A stretch of 64,000 nucleotides of DNA from Metellina segmentata (Eukaryota; Arthropoda; Arachnida; Araneae; Tetragnathidae), in the NCBI GenBank assembly GCA_947359465.1, contig OX375876.1, forward strand, positions 62,316,998-62,380,997, written 5' to 3'. This document shows, one piece after another, positions 27,401 to 42,400 of the stretch (positions are counted from its first letter, which is position 1; each line of letters starts with the position of its first letter). The notes below the pieces were generated by a model. The model saw only the letters and a program-made list of their open reading frames with translations. It was not told the origin of the DNA and ran no database searches. Made by a program: the position numbers and the translations under genes.

Positions 27401-30400
27401 TTGGAATCCTCTTAGAACTGTAAGTCTGTCTAATTATAATCGATTGGTTGTGTTTGTCTTGAACCTCTAACACCCAACCTTTCTCTCTTCCTGATACTAG
27501 CCCCAGTTCTGCTTATATTTGCAGTTTAGCCTTGCAAATGATCTACCAAACTTCAGTTCAAAACAGCATGTTGTCTACTGCACTTCGAACTTAACCTTAA
27601 AGGTAGTTCTCTGGACGAGGTATCTCGTTTTTAGCAAAAACGACCAGATCTTGATGGGCGTGATATCGCGTCATTAGAAAAAAAGTGACATAATCTTTAT
27701 CTCGTCATCGAAAAAAAAAAAAAATTTTAAATACAAAATCATGTTAATGTGTATATTCTCGATGCCATTTAGAGTATTAAGATAATATCCATGCAAGTTC
27801 GCTATATATATATATACACATACACTAAATAGCACACAGTATTCTTTTAGTCCCTGCGTTCACTCTTTGGTGCTGTAATTTATATTGGTGAGAGATGCTT
27901 GCATACAGGAAGAAAATGTATCAGATTTTTATGACGAATTTCATAAGCAAATCATCCTTTGAGCTATTTCGTTGGTTAAAAAAACCCAAAAGACCTGCTT
28001 CAAGAATCTTTAAAATTAAGAGAAAAATCACGAAGGCATTTTGATCATAATGGCATTAAAGGTTTACTCAGCTGATTAGGTGCACAGACTGCGAAAAAAA
28101 TCGGAGCCATACGCTTTTTATTTGCCGCATCGTTCATAATAGTTCAAACAATATTTTCCTTCTACACTTTTTAGAACGCCTTTATATCTTTAAAATATCT
28201 TAAAAGAAGTTTTTGTTCATCGCGAATTCAATCTTAGCATCTTAATAATAAATGTTACGCTTCTTTGCACTGCTGTCATTTTTTTTTGCGAAGGAGGTCG
28301 GGGCGTATGGCTTATAAAGTGAAAAATAGTGTCTGGGGAACATCCTCTTTTCTAGTGTCATGCAGAGAACAGGTTAGGGATAGGGGCTGGAAGGAAAGAA
28401 GGACACCAAGGTTTATATATGGAGAGAAACGGTAATTAGAATTATTTTGTGCGCACACCCCCATCACATTCTCCTTACCATCATTCGTTGCTTCTGAAAA
28501 ATAAAAACTGGAATTTTAAATCATTTTCTGAGAAAGAATATTCATCTAGGTTTACAGGAGGAAGCTGAATTGAAAGTTGTTTATTAAAATTAAGTGTATA
28601 CGGGTATTAGAGAGAATGTTCACTGCTCCTGTTTTTACAGTCAAAGAACCTACTCTTGAATTAAGCTACGAACGCTTAAATTAAAAAAAAAGTTATTACT
28701 GGATGTTTAATAACTCATGTTAAAATGGTTTGAACTCAAAAGTAAAAAAATATATATGCTTATTATAGCGTAGTTATTAACAGAAACCAAAAATAAAAAA
28801 TCGGTGGGTAGAAAAAATTGCAGGAAAACTTCATACAGGTTTCCAATATTTTTGTCTTGAAATCCTCAGATCATGGGATTTTGATCTCCATAACCTCGCC
28901 TCGCCTTACTTGTGTATTAGAACATAGTAAATATATTTCCTTTCTTATAGTTAAATAGAATGCATATACACTAGGTTATGTCGTATAATTTTTAAAGCAT
29001 GTAATTTTTATTAAAAAAAATCATTGATTTGATTCAAAACTTAAGGTTTTCTTGGTATTAAGTTTAATAATAATGAAAATTAAATGACTATCAACAAGAT
29101 GCATATTATTTTATCTAAATGGGTTAAGGTTAAAAACTATGCTCATAACTCATTTCACCCAAAAAAATTTACTAAATATCATCCTCCCTTTGAAAACACT
29201 AACAGATTGGGGTCATAATTACCAGACAAGTATGTATTTCTCTTTTGTGCTATTATCCAACAGGTGCCAATCACAAGACAGTTAGTTCATCAGCGTAGGT
29301 TTTGTTATAAACATTCTTTGTATTTATAAATTGCATGTGGACAATTTTGAATCATCCTTTTCCATATAATGGGTGTAGATGCTCATATTATATTCACTCA
29401 AGTTATAAAATTGTGGCAACTTGTATTCTTTTAGTTATTTACCATGTATTGTAGCATCTTCATAAAAATAGGCACCTAATCTCAGCGAAAAGGTTTTCTG
29501 CAGTATCACAAAATCATTCCAATTTTGCACAGTGATCTCTATAATTGACAATTCTAATATTTTCATTTTGTTTTCTGTAATGAGTTGGTAAATTTTTTTT
29601 TAATTTAAATTTTATACATTGATCCAGGATTTTTTGACACTGTTGGCATAACTGTTTTGTATTTATCGAATCGAAATTTTGAATGTTAAATTTAATACAC
29701 CATCTGAAAATTGAATTAGTATATTGCCAAAATAGATTATGGATTGAAGTGGAAAGCTATATTTCGATGATTCTGATTATTGCAAGGATTAATATTTTTT
29801 ATTGAAAACTTGAAATTGGCACAGAATTTGCTTCATTTTCTTGTATGATGTGTTTTAACCATGTTTGTGTGCTTGGAATACCTATAAAATTAAAAAATTA
29901 GGCATTTTTATTTCAATTTTCAGATTTGCATGCCTTGTCTCATGTTTTAATGTTTACTTACGAAAAACTTTTTTTTTTACTGAAGTATTTTTTGCTAATT
30001 AAATATTAATAGCTATTTTTAATGGTAGTAATAAATAATATTTGCAAGTTAAATATTAATGAGGGGTAGGTATTTTCTTTATGAAACTTGATGCAAGTTC
30101 CTTTCATTTATTTTCATTGTTGACGTGATTTTTTCTCAAATCAAGTCTTTAATTAGTTATCTTATGAATATACCAAAATAAATTTTAGACATTTTGTTAA
30201 AATAAGAAATGTTTTATGCAAAATAAATTCTGAAATGTATATGATTTTTCAATATTTTTACACAAGAATTTATAATACGATCTTTGTAGGACCCCGCATC
30301 TTATTTATCTATGTCCTAAAATTTCACATCACTGGTTATGGGTTAAGAACAAAGTAATCTAAAACACTTGAGAACCAGATGAAAAACATTGCTTATACGC

Positions 30401-33400
30401 GGCATTTGTGGCACTTTTCTATTTACTGTATCATACGATTAATTTTGCTAATTCCTGTATGGTGTTTCGAAATTTTTCCCTTCTACATTTCCTAAACATT
30501 ATATATTAATGTGTAGGAACCGTACAGGTAATATAAACTCCGTATAGTTTTCCTATACTGTGTTGATGTATCTTTCAAAAATGTGCTCTTCTACATTTCC
30601 TAAACCATTATCTATATTAATATTTAGCATAAATTCAAATTATCTGGAAACTACATTAATTTTTCTCATGTCCAACAAATTTATACTTCTAGGGATACCG
30701 AATTTAAGTAATAAAAATCCGATTTGAATCAAAAACATCTTTATTAAACTAAATCCGATATTTTAAAATCTTGATTTTTTTTAATACTTTAATATATTAT
30801 AATATGACTTTCTCTTAAATCGGCCTACAAAAAGTTGCATAATCCTTAACTTCCACTTTTCTTAACGGTTTTTGCTCCGATGGTGCTTATAACTCAAACT
30901 TCTGTACAATATCCTGTGTCTCTTCGAGTTAACTGTGGCGGCGAACGTACCTTTGAAGGTTAAAACATTCGTTGAAGGTCATGTTACCGTTGACTATAGA
31001 AAGAAAAGTTCATTTGACATCTACAGTTGCGGCCCAATGAATTTATTCTAACGGATAGTTTCAGCTGATCAAATATTGAGACAAAGTGGGTCTCAAGCTG
31101 AAAGAATTACAATTTAAAAAAAGTCTATTGGTTTGTCTGACGTAAAACCATTGTTCAATTAGAATAGAAAAAGCAGATAAAACGAGAAATTAATAATTCA
31201 GGAAATTTATTTATTAGAATAAGAATTCAAAAAAGAATTTGTAGGAAATTATAGAGAAAAAATTAAGTGATGTTAAGTACACATATTGTTTTCTAGACTT
31301 TTTCGGTAGGAAAAGTATTTGTTTGAAAATGTTTTTTGCTGAAAGATAAGTACAAAGCATAAGTACAATTTCTTAAACAATTGTGTGCAATCACAACCAT
31401 TGGTTAATCAGATTAGCAAAGCGGTTTATTTTGTACTTAATAAATAAAACTCACGAATCAGTGAAGTTACAAATTATTTGTCTTTTAATTTCAATTTAAA
31501 ATATAAAAGTTTGTTTCATGAAAAGGGTTATATAGACAAAAACAATCTCAATTATTTACAACGTATAAATATAAACTGTGGTACTTTAAACGTCTTATTC
31601 AACAAATTAAATAAATTATTCAATGATATAATTGATTCTGAGGTTAAATCTGATTAAAGGTAATCAACAATCTACGCATGTCATCATAAACTTTTATCTA
31701 GCATGTTACCAGCCAGTTGAAGTTGCACCTTTTCACTTGCATGAGTATCTTCAACTTAAACTGATCAAAAATCGTTGCATCTACGAATGTGATGAATTAA
31801 TTATATTGAAACATATAATCTCCATTCGTGTTGAGTAGACGTAAACCAAAACTTATGGGAAGACTCATAAAAAAACTAGCTGTTGATCTTTGAACTTTTC
31901 AAAGGTAAGCAGCCAGATAAGTAGTTTAGACAGGTCTGACCTTCATTTGAAAAGTCTATCACGATCCATCGAGACATGAGGTTAAAATCCGTGTTGATGA
32001 TCTGTCGATATTTAGATGGAAATGGGAGGTCAAAGGATCTGTATAATGATGTAGATCTTTAAGCATAGGATATGGGAATAGGATAGAAGGTTAATTCTGG
32101 AATAGATAGTTCAACTAGTTTAAAACTAAATAATCGCGTCAATGTGGCTTTTTTTTTTTAAATTCTGGAAGATATTTGTAACATTTTAAGAGATCCGTTT
32201 GAAGATTTTTACGACTGCAGGTTCCGATTACTTAACTTCATGATCAATTATATTATTTAAATGGGTTTATTTTGCTTGATAACAGTTAGCAGATAGATTT
32301 GATGTGTATTACGTTTATATCTCTCTATCACAATCACCCTTTAAAATTTGCATTTCGACTTTCTCAGGATTAATTGTAGTTTGATTTGTTAACAAAATGG
32401 CTTCGTGCTCACTTCTAAGTATAATATAGTTTTAGTAAACTCAACAATGGAACATTAAGGAGAATTCAACCCAGTTTACTCATCTTGACAATATATGTAC
32501 AAACGATCCTATGATTTATTTTAAGCGCAACAGTAATTAATAATTGAATAGACCATTCGGATTACCTATTATGGGTTTAGTCAAAATTAGCTTCTAAACA
32601 TTAACGTAAATATAGTCTGAGAAAAAAAACCTGACGTGTTACTTATTAGTAAAATCATCAAGAACTCTCTCTCACCATCTACATCCATTATTTTGCTTAA
32701 AACTAGAACTACATGTTTGTCGAAGTATTTTTTATGTGTTTCTTAAATATTTATTTTTATAACATTTTCGTATTTCTTCAAAAATTTAATTCCAATTATA
32801 ATTTAAAATGCTTTTGATATGAAACAAGAATATACGTCTTTAAAAAACTATGAAAGATCGATTATTAGTTATTTACGGGGAAGACCATTTTTAAAACCTT
32901 GGTAACCCGCGGATTTTCTTATGTTATTCTAGTTGGAGTAACCGTATCAAGATATACGCTGTTTACAAATCGCCATGGTACGATTTATACGTTTGTGGGT
33001 TTATTTGTAGCATTTGAGTGATCTCCCCTTGCAATTTCTTTCTAAACATTATTTTGTGGCACTCTTAATGTCAAACGCAGCTCAGCTTTTCCTGAATCTC
33101 TTCCGCATTTCCTTTTTATCTCTCAAAATACCGGCTCAGGAATTTCATACAAATATGACTATCTTTACGTAGGTATCTGCATATTTCTGAAGACTTTACA
33201 TTAATAAAATAGCACGTTTATTGCTAATGTATTTCATAGTGCAACGTCACTTAAGTTGATAATCTTACTAAAGCTTACTCAAGCTACATTTTATTTGGAC
33301 TCCATAACATTGATGAGAAATGTTTAGCAGTTAACTTGAAATAGGTGTCACTTTTTTAGTCCCTTCTCGCCAAGAGAGATTTTACCCTAATGGTGGTTTA

Positions 33401-36400
33401 TTTTCGTGAAGTTTTTATGGGGGTGATTTATCTTTTCGAAATAAAAACCACCCTGTAGTGGCTAATCTCTGATGCAAAATCCTGTTTCAAGCTGAAACCA
33501 GTTCTTAGCAAGAGACAATTTGTTTTACCTACTTGGATCTTGGAGTGATAGGACAGTTTTTGTGTCTCGACGAGTTATCTCGTCATTAACAAAACTGACT
33601 GGGATATATCAGCGAGACCGCTTGTAGGGTTATCGAAGAGGTTCATAGTCATTGTTGTAGCATCCGTCCATGAACAGTAAAACACAAACACATTGGCTTT
33701 TCATCTCCATTCTGAAATGTAGAATTATATTTTACTGCTTTTAAAAGTGGGAACGGTTATTCTATGGGTAAATTTAAACTATCACACTACTAGTCAGATC
33801 GCGAGAAATGGATCTTAGGGCTCTTCAATCTTGATGCCCTAGGCAACTGCCCGGTGTGTCCATGCGTTAAGACAGCACTGCCTAAAATGTATAGCTCTGT
33901 TTAATTGCTACCGTAGCTTGAAATTGAACAACTTAAAGATTTTCATTTGTGAATGTGCGTTACCGTGACTTTGAAAATAGTACTTGAGATGCGCTGCTTG
34001 TAAAATCTGAATGCATTCTCCGAATGTTTTTTTTTGGGGAAAAAAGAACGTCATTGCAATTTCCTTTTTTGTGTATGCCGAAATGTCGTTGAGCTCCCCC
34101 ATGAAAGAAAACGACGATTTACTTTATTTTTATTCGGATTACTTTCACCACGCCTGGTGGTTTAAAAGCTGGCAGTAGTAGCCGGGCGCTTTTTCGGAAC
34201 GCTTTTGCGATTATGGCATCCTGTGTCGTGAACGCTCAGCGAAGCGGCAACTAGACGTGCTGCATCGCTGCACTGTGTGTCCAGGCCATTGCACAGCTTT
34301 GTGGGTAAAAAAAAATAGGAGGAAACACAATAATTGCCGATTTCACGTGCTCACGTGTTCCAGGTCGTGCAGGAAGACGTGCAAGTGATCGCTGTTGAAA
34401 ACGAAATGCCGACACAAGTGTTGATACACAATTAGACACCTAGTTTTTAAATTGTATCTGAATGGTGCAGAGTATTATTAAACGGAGTACATTACTCTGA
34501 ATATGTGTACTTTCCATTCCAGGATGTCAGAAAGTAACAGTGGTTTGAAACCTTTCTGGCCTCTTCTTGTACAGGGTTCTTTACGGGCTTAAAGAAGCAC
34601 GAATAAGATGCCTTATTTTTCATTTTAGTTTTTAAGGATCCTTAAAAAGCCAACGATTTTTCAAGAGTACTAAATGTTATTTTATTTTAGCTGCATTCAA
34701 AAAACGAGGTCAGTGATACTTGTCTACGGTCAAATGTCATTAAAAAAAACATCAAGGGTTTTTATAGTTTGCTGTAAAAGTTTTTGAAACTGTCCGTGAA
34801 ACTGAAACCTAACATAACTGTGTAAAATGTTGCCTTAAAAACGAGAAATAGCCTTTAAAAGTCTCTAATTTTTCTTTCCCCGTTGTAATATGCACAACAA
34901 ACAACTATTATTTTGTCAAAAGTAAAACTAAAATAATTTCTGAGTGTTTTCCACTTTTGTATTTTTGTATTTGTTACCTGCTTCACCTTCCGTAATTTAA
35001 GAGGGAGAGAGAGAACGAGTATATCAACAAAGTATTATTAACAATATAAAGAATACCTCAATGAAATGCTTTTTGATGTAACAAAGTAACTATATTGCCA
35101 AATAATAATGTCATCCGAACAATATTACTTCATAAAAATTCACTAGAGAAGGTCTGTTGTATTTTTATTCTTCTGAAGGTACGGAAAGTTCAGCGAGCCC
35201 CCCCCCCCCACTGAACATGTTACATTTTTTATGCCATAATGTTAAATTTAAAAGTTTTAAATCTTAGCTAGTAATTTAACAGGTGAGCTGAGACAAAACT
35301 AAACATGAAGTGCACAAAAGTCAGTGAAAGATTTTGTATTTATTCATGTTAATTACTGAGTACTTGGAAAGCAAAAGGAAATTCGTGAGGGTCCTGTTGT
35401 AGACATGTAAAATTATGGGTAAATAGCGCAAATGGAAATTTATCTATTAAAAAACTTACTTTACATTTTTAAAACGTACTTTCCACTGGTTTCCTCTTTT
35501 GTGATATATAATGTATTCAGTGGAAAAAACAAACATCATGGAGCGCTGTTGCTCAACATTTTAATTTACTTCTACTGCTAATATCGAGATTTCTAAGAAG
35601 TGCTTTTATGCTAGTGTTTTCAGTGACTTTTTCAAGATGTGTATTAAATATGGGATCCTAAAGTTCACTGGTTTAAAAAAAACTGTGTGCGTAAAATAGG
35701 GTACCGATGTTTCATTTTCCTAAAAAATATTTTCAGAAAATATAGATACAAATTTCTAAACACTTTAACTGGTAAAAGAACTGAAATAATTAATTTTTTC
35801 ATATATGAGCTCCAGATAATATTTCTCAGCACTAAGAAACGCATATTCTTCGTGTTCACATCAATTCATCAATACCCTTTATGAAGACTTGGCCGAGGAT
35901 GTATCTTAGTTTGTAAACATAGTTACTGTCATTTTACTGAGGGTCACGTTTGATCGTAAAAATTTTTTATCAGTATTTTGATAACAATGCTAGATTCGCC
36001 CCATTCATGTGTTATCTATTTGAAGCCGTTTCATTCATAAAAAAAATTGTTTCGAGTCGATTACTGCGCAATGTCTTGTGAGATGCATATTACGTTTCTT
36101 ACTTTTCATTCAACAAAAAATATGATTTTGTTACTGTTTTTTATTCCTTTTGTTCGCTGTTGCGATTTTGTACAAGTTCTCTTAAATTTTGATCGAAATC
36201 CTTCTTTCCCTTGTCTTTCTTCTACCTGCGAACAGTTATATATTTTATGCACTTCGTCAAGACTCGTCTTATTTTTTGTCGAGTTTAGATTAATGAATTT
36301 ACGATTACGAAAATGTTAATGGTGTTTATAACAGACAACTGATGTGACATTCAATCGTGAATTCTTGCTTCTTAAACACACTTCGTAGTACTTTTATGTT

Positions 36401-39400
36401 TTATCTTATTTCATAATTGCTGTCTGTAAAACAGTTTAAAATTCTACATTAAAAAAAAAAAAACTTGGTATCACTTTATTGGGTACAGCCATTTTTTTCA
36501 AAACATTGAAGTTCATCCATGCTAATGGTCTTCAACTGAACTGCATATGCGAAAAACAGAAATGTCAGTTACAATACATATTCCAGGCATGAGAATCTTC
36601 CGCGTTTCCGCAGATTTCCGCTTTTTTAGATTTTTTTTTCATGGTTTTCCGCTTTTTAGTAATTTTCCGCGTTTTCTAACGTGATTTTGTATGACGTATC
36701 AGTGTTTCTAGCCAATGAGAGTATTTCAAGCTTTGAAGAATCGGATGTCCTAGTGACATTTTTATGTACTAGTGGGTATGCCTGGACGATGAATCGATAT
36801 ATCGTGAAAAACCGGTGTGAGGACAACCACATCGGTTTCACGATGGCGATGCATCGTGACATCGCGATTTTTCCCGATCTCACACAGGCATCCCTTAGCT
36901 AGCGCAGATCTCGCGGTCGTCGTGACATTGCGATTTTTTCAGATCTTACTCAGCCATCCTTTAGCTAGTGCAAATCTCGCGGTCGTCGTGACATCGTGAT
37001 TTTTTCCGATCTTACACAGGCATCCCTTTGCTAGCGCAGATCTCGCGGTCATCGTGATTTTTTCCGATCTTACACGGCATCCCTTAGCTAGCGCAGATCT
37101 TGCTCACATCGCGATTTTTCCCGATCTCACGGTTTTCCGGTGTCGCGATGTTATCGCTCAGCGCCAAATTAATGAGGAATTTCTCAAAATCATTTGAGTC
37201 CTGAAGATGACTTTCGATTCCAAATTATTTTTTTGGCGAAATTGTAATTCAGTATAATTTAAACAAAAATGATTTTGCACAATGAAGTTGAATTCCAAAA
37301 ACCCATTCTTGTTTCTTGATGTTACACTCAATCCGTTTGCATCCTTTTTTGTTGCGAATTTCTGTGGCAATTTAGGTCATATATGCCGTCATCATTACTT
37401 AGAGGAATCAAATGCACCTTTATTTCTATTTATGCTGAATTTTTTTTTAAAAGCTAATTTTGTGAATCTCTACCTGAGCATATATGGTGTGGGGGGGACA
37501 CACATGCACACGCATACGGATATTAGGGTTTGTCCCCAATCTCAAATGTTCCATTTCCCATAAAACGTTACCATACCAATTCTTTTTGTTCTTTCAAACA
37601 GTTTTAGGGGGTCCACGACAACTTTGAAATTTTAGATTTTCTGTATCAGCATCAATTACAACCAAGATAAAGATGTTGCCAAAACCATGTGGTAACACTG
37701 ACTAGACTAGTGACTTAGTGACTGCAGCTTTAACTTTTTTTACAATACATTTCCTGTTTATTTCAACTTGTGGTTTTCATTATGAACTGATTTTCAACTT
37801 TTGTTTATTGCTAGTTTGATTCTGATTTGTACAGTGTACACTGGCTTAGCTTTAACTGAACTTTTTGTTCTGATTTCCCTATGGAAACCAGACTGACTTC
37901 AAATATTTTTGGTCTTAAGTAAGATAATTGTGATGATTCAAAAATAAATGGCTTCTAACTTCCAACTAATTTGCAAGTTTTGAGGTGTATGATGTATCAT
38001 ATTGAAGAAGGTGTCCAAGAAAATAGGACTAAATGGGAGTCTGCAAAACTAGTCCTTTCCCAAGCAAAGCTGTTTCATGAAAAAGCAAATATCCCAATAA
38101 TCAGTGAACGAAAAGCTTGTGAAAAACTTATAAAACTTCTTGATGACAGCGCAAAATGAAGAGAGATACCCCTTTAAAAAAAAGCCATCGCTAATGCTAT
38201 GCTAGGTTCAAAACCAAATTCCATGAATACTGCTTTTAAATTGCAAGGTAGATATGGCATGGATTTTGGAAAACCCAAATTTCCAAAAAATCTCACTCTA
38301 AATACAACTCTTTCTGATTTACTTGGAGCAGATTATTGGTTTTTATTTTATCTGCTTGAACTAGACTTAAATTTTTAAATAGAAGATGTTTCAGAATGGT
38401 CAAGTTCTGCATCCTATACCACATCATTCACAAAGTTAAAAGCATTGAATGTTGTCAATGACTGCAGAAAGAGGAATCAAGCTAAGTACTGATTTCATAC
38501 AGTCAGTAAAATGTGAAAATCATTACCAAAATATTCTGCAGGTTGTCGAACAAGATCGACAAACACAGAGAAATCTGCGAAAACGACCAATATTGACTGA
38601 TTCTTAAATTGAGTGTACTTGTATGAATTTAAATTGAAATTAGAAAATTAATAGCATAGGATAATATATTATTTTATTATATCACAAAACAATTTTAATT
38701 GCATTATTTCATGAGAATATATGTTGAAAAAATTTGTTTTACTCATGATGCTTTATGTATCAGAATTTCCACTTTTATTATACATTCCTAGTACCGGTGG
38801 ACCACATGACAATGACAGACCCTTTCCATGAAATTTTTAAAAAGATGGGGCGTTTGATGCACACACACCCTAACAGATATATATGCAAAATCTTGTTTTA
38901 AATCATGCATGCTTCTTAAATGTACAACGTAGATCTATACTTGTTATTTTTTTTCCTACCGCGATTTTTAATATAACCAAGAGAAAAAAGAACTTAATAA
39001 TAATTATATATATGGTGATATAGGAACAAGGTTTTGCTTTTACTATTTATAAATTGCATGGTTAGCATCACGATATTGTGATATTAGAAAGCCGATGTAT
39101 CGCGATGTAAAAATTTGAACGTTGATTTTAATTTTTACTGATGCGAAATCCTGTGCACACAGACCTGACTCGCGTGTATTTAATTTCACATTTTGTTTTT
39201 CCTCTTTTTTGAAATTTTGCATTCTCATGCCTGATATTCAGTTTACAAACTTAAAAGTTTATAGTTCAGTTTACTATTTAACCAATAAAAAATCTTCCAG
39301 GTAATCGTGTGTTTGAACAGAAATGCCAATATACGCCGTAGAAATGTATGACAATTCTTTTCTCTGCTTAAAAAAAATTATGAACATACTTGCTCATCAT

Positions 39401-42400
39401 TCATTTTCAATTAGTGATTGCCTGTCATTGTGATTACAATTTGTTAAAAGAATAAAAGTGAATATATTTTCACTGTAAAAAATTATCAAGGCAAATAAAG
39501 CAAACTGAATCAGGGTACATTAAACTTAATAATTTCTGAGAATATTTCTTGATCGCAATGAAATATAACTTGTAGTCTTACATAATTATGCGCATTCCCT
39601 TCATTTCAATTCAGTGCCTGAAGCTTGTATTTACACCTTTGGTATATCATTTTATCGAAATGTTTTTCCAGAAGAAGTCTAATTAGACCTCATAGACATT
39701 CATTATATTTCTTCTGATTCCTGACCGCTTTGACCTTCGGCACTACAAGAGGTAATTGACAGCTATTTGTGAAGAAGCAACCAGTTTGCAATTAGTACCA
39801 ATATCCATGCGGGCTTTGAAACCGAGATTCGAACAAGCAACCTACTGTGTGACATACAATCACTAGGACTAACATTTGGTCGACACTTGTTATCGCGGAT
39901 GTTGTTATTGCCATTTTGTCGAGAAGTATGCAATACACTAGTCTTTCGATATATCGCTCTTTTTTATTCTTGTCCTTCAATAGATTTCAAGTCTGAGAAT
40001 AGTAGATAAAATATCTGCTTCTTTAGATTTGTGAGTTGAAAGTACTTGTTATTTACGGTGTTTTGTAAAAGTTCGAACTGTTGGAACATAGGTTTTGTTT
40101 TTGACTTTTACACAACTTTTAGTAAAAAACGTATAAGTTTAATGTATATTTTAAATGCTTTTTTCCTAATAAACAGATTCTCACCATATCGCTATTTATT
40201 TTTGTCTTGTCTTCCAAAAAAGACAAAAAATCGAGAGTATACGATAAAATTGTTTTAGAAAATAATATAATTACATATTATTTACATACCTTTTCTTGTT
40301 TTCAAGCCAACGTAATTGTTACTGTATTCGTGCTTTAAAATTTCAAAATTTTATAAATGTTTAAATTTTGATCTCAGTGGAGTTTTGTATAGTAATTGGT
40401 TTTTAATGCGAATTGATGGGTCAAGACAAAGAGCTCCTGAACCAATTTTGTCGTATTTTAACATCGAAAGTCTTTTAACAAATGAAAATTTTATGTTGTT
40501 CGATTAAAATCAGTCTGTGATTCATCGCTTTTCTTCCTTCAATTCTTATAATTTATCAGTGAACTCACTGAATAACCCGGCGTTGCTCGGGCTGAAATGG
40601 TTAAATGTTGATTGAAAAGTGAATTAGAATAATCAATTTTCTTACATAGAAAAATGCAATCTTTTAAGTTGTACCGAAAATAATTTGTAACTTTTTCATA
40701 GCTTCTACAATTTACTTCGAATGCAAATATATGCATTTAATTCCTGAATAATGTATTGCAATGTGCAAAACATTAAGACACACACAATCAGAAACGAAAT
40801 TACGATGAAAAATGCAGAATTCTGAAAAACGAAAGATGCTTGTCGAATTTCGACTTACTGAGCTGAAATAGATCATTTTGAAAAAAAAGACATTAGAAAT
40901 ACATTTTAGAAAGACCCAAATATGACAGCAACATTTCCCTGTGTTAACTCAAATACACAAACCCCGTAGAACGTGTTTCCTTGTCAATATTCATTTATTG
41001 CAGGAAAACAAACTTTAGATTTTGAAATCGGGGCTTCGAGGGGTACTTTTAGGACTACCTTGTGATATATATATATTGATGAGACACAGGATTGAAGAGG
41101 GACCTCTCCTCTCTGAATACCAATGCAATAAAATACTTATCTTATGCACATGTGGCGCGACGAACTGAAATATGCGGCGCCAAACACTTGCAACGAGTCA
41201 AGGGGAGACGATCGCCACTAGTGCGATGAAAAATGTCATAACATCCCGCCTTGTGAATAGTGTCAAGGACGGGACCTGCTCTTCGGAGGGAGAGTGAAAT
41301 TAGCTTTCAGTTCGGAAGTAATTATTAATGACTTAGCCCCAGGCCACCTACTGCTCATTATTTTTGAAGCCCGTCATGAGCGAATCTCATCGCTCGCTGC
41401 GGCAGTGCAGGAGCGCTAAGACACTTTTCATCTTCTAATGATTAAGCATTTGATTGGCGTCTCGGAAATATGTAGGTCAACTGCTAAGGGAGGCTGGGAA
41501 TGTCGCGTTTACCTATCGCTAAAGTGGAGGCAAACTCATTGTCATTCGTTAACTGTGCTTATAATGCCTATGATTTAGCAACAACCTTTTCCTACTCTCT
41601 GGCTGTTTGTGTTACTGCAAGTTGAAATGGACAGTGTTTTCGAGACGAAGCAAAACATGGTTTACCGCATTCAAAATTGAGGTTGGATTTGTACACAAGT
41701 GTAGTGACAGATAACGTTGTGTTTGTTGTTGTAGTTGGTATCCCTTTTTGTGTTACTGCAAACTGAAATGGACAGTGTTTTCGAGGCGAAGCAAAACATG
41801 GTTTTCCGCATTGAAAATTGAGGTTAGATTTGTACACAAGTATAGGGACAGACAACGTTATGTTAGTTGTTTTATTGGTATCACTTTTTGTGTTACTACT
41901 GCAAGCTGAAATCGACAATGTTTTCGATATGATGCAAAACACGATTTATCACATTGGAAATTGAGGTTGGATCTGTTCGAAAGTGTAGGGATGCTCGAAG
42001 TTGTGTTTGTTGTTGTTGGGATCAAGCTGTACCCCCTTCAGATCTAAAGCGTTGTTTATTTGCCACCAGGCGTCATTTCTAATTTCCTTGTAGTGTTTCG
42101 TTTCACAATGTGTAATGTCAAAGTTTATTATTGGTTGGTAGTTTAATTTACGTCGCACTAATGCAACGTAACGGGCTATTGGTGACAGCCCGGGACCTGA
42201 GGGAAAGATTCGATAACAACACCTTGTTGTTTTGAACTACGGTCAAACGTCGAGGTCACCCCACTCTCCAGACTTTCACACTGACTTGAGGACATTTGAG
42301 GACACTACAGATTTAACACGCACCAGTTCTCACGCAATAGTATTTGGCTGGATCGAGTTTCGAACTCACAACCCTCCGGTTGCTCAGTTTATGGAGTTGG

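Noticed and set aside
40564..40605. AACCCGGCGTTGCTCGGGC as the left end of the repeat ending at 54,475
   Set aside because: Both motifs are common at arthropod repeat edges, but they lie 14 kb apart here and no copy links them in this window.
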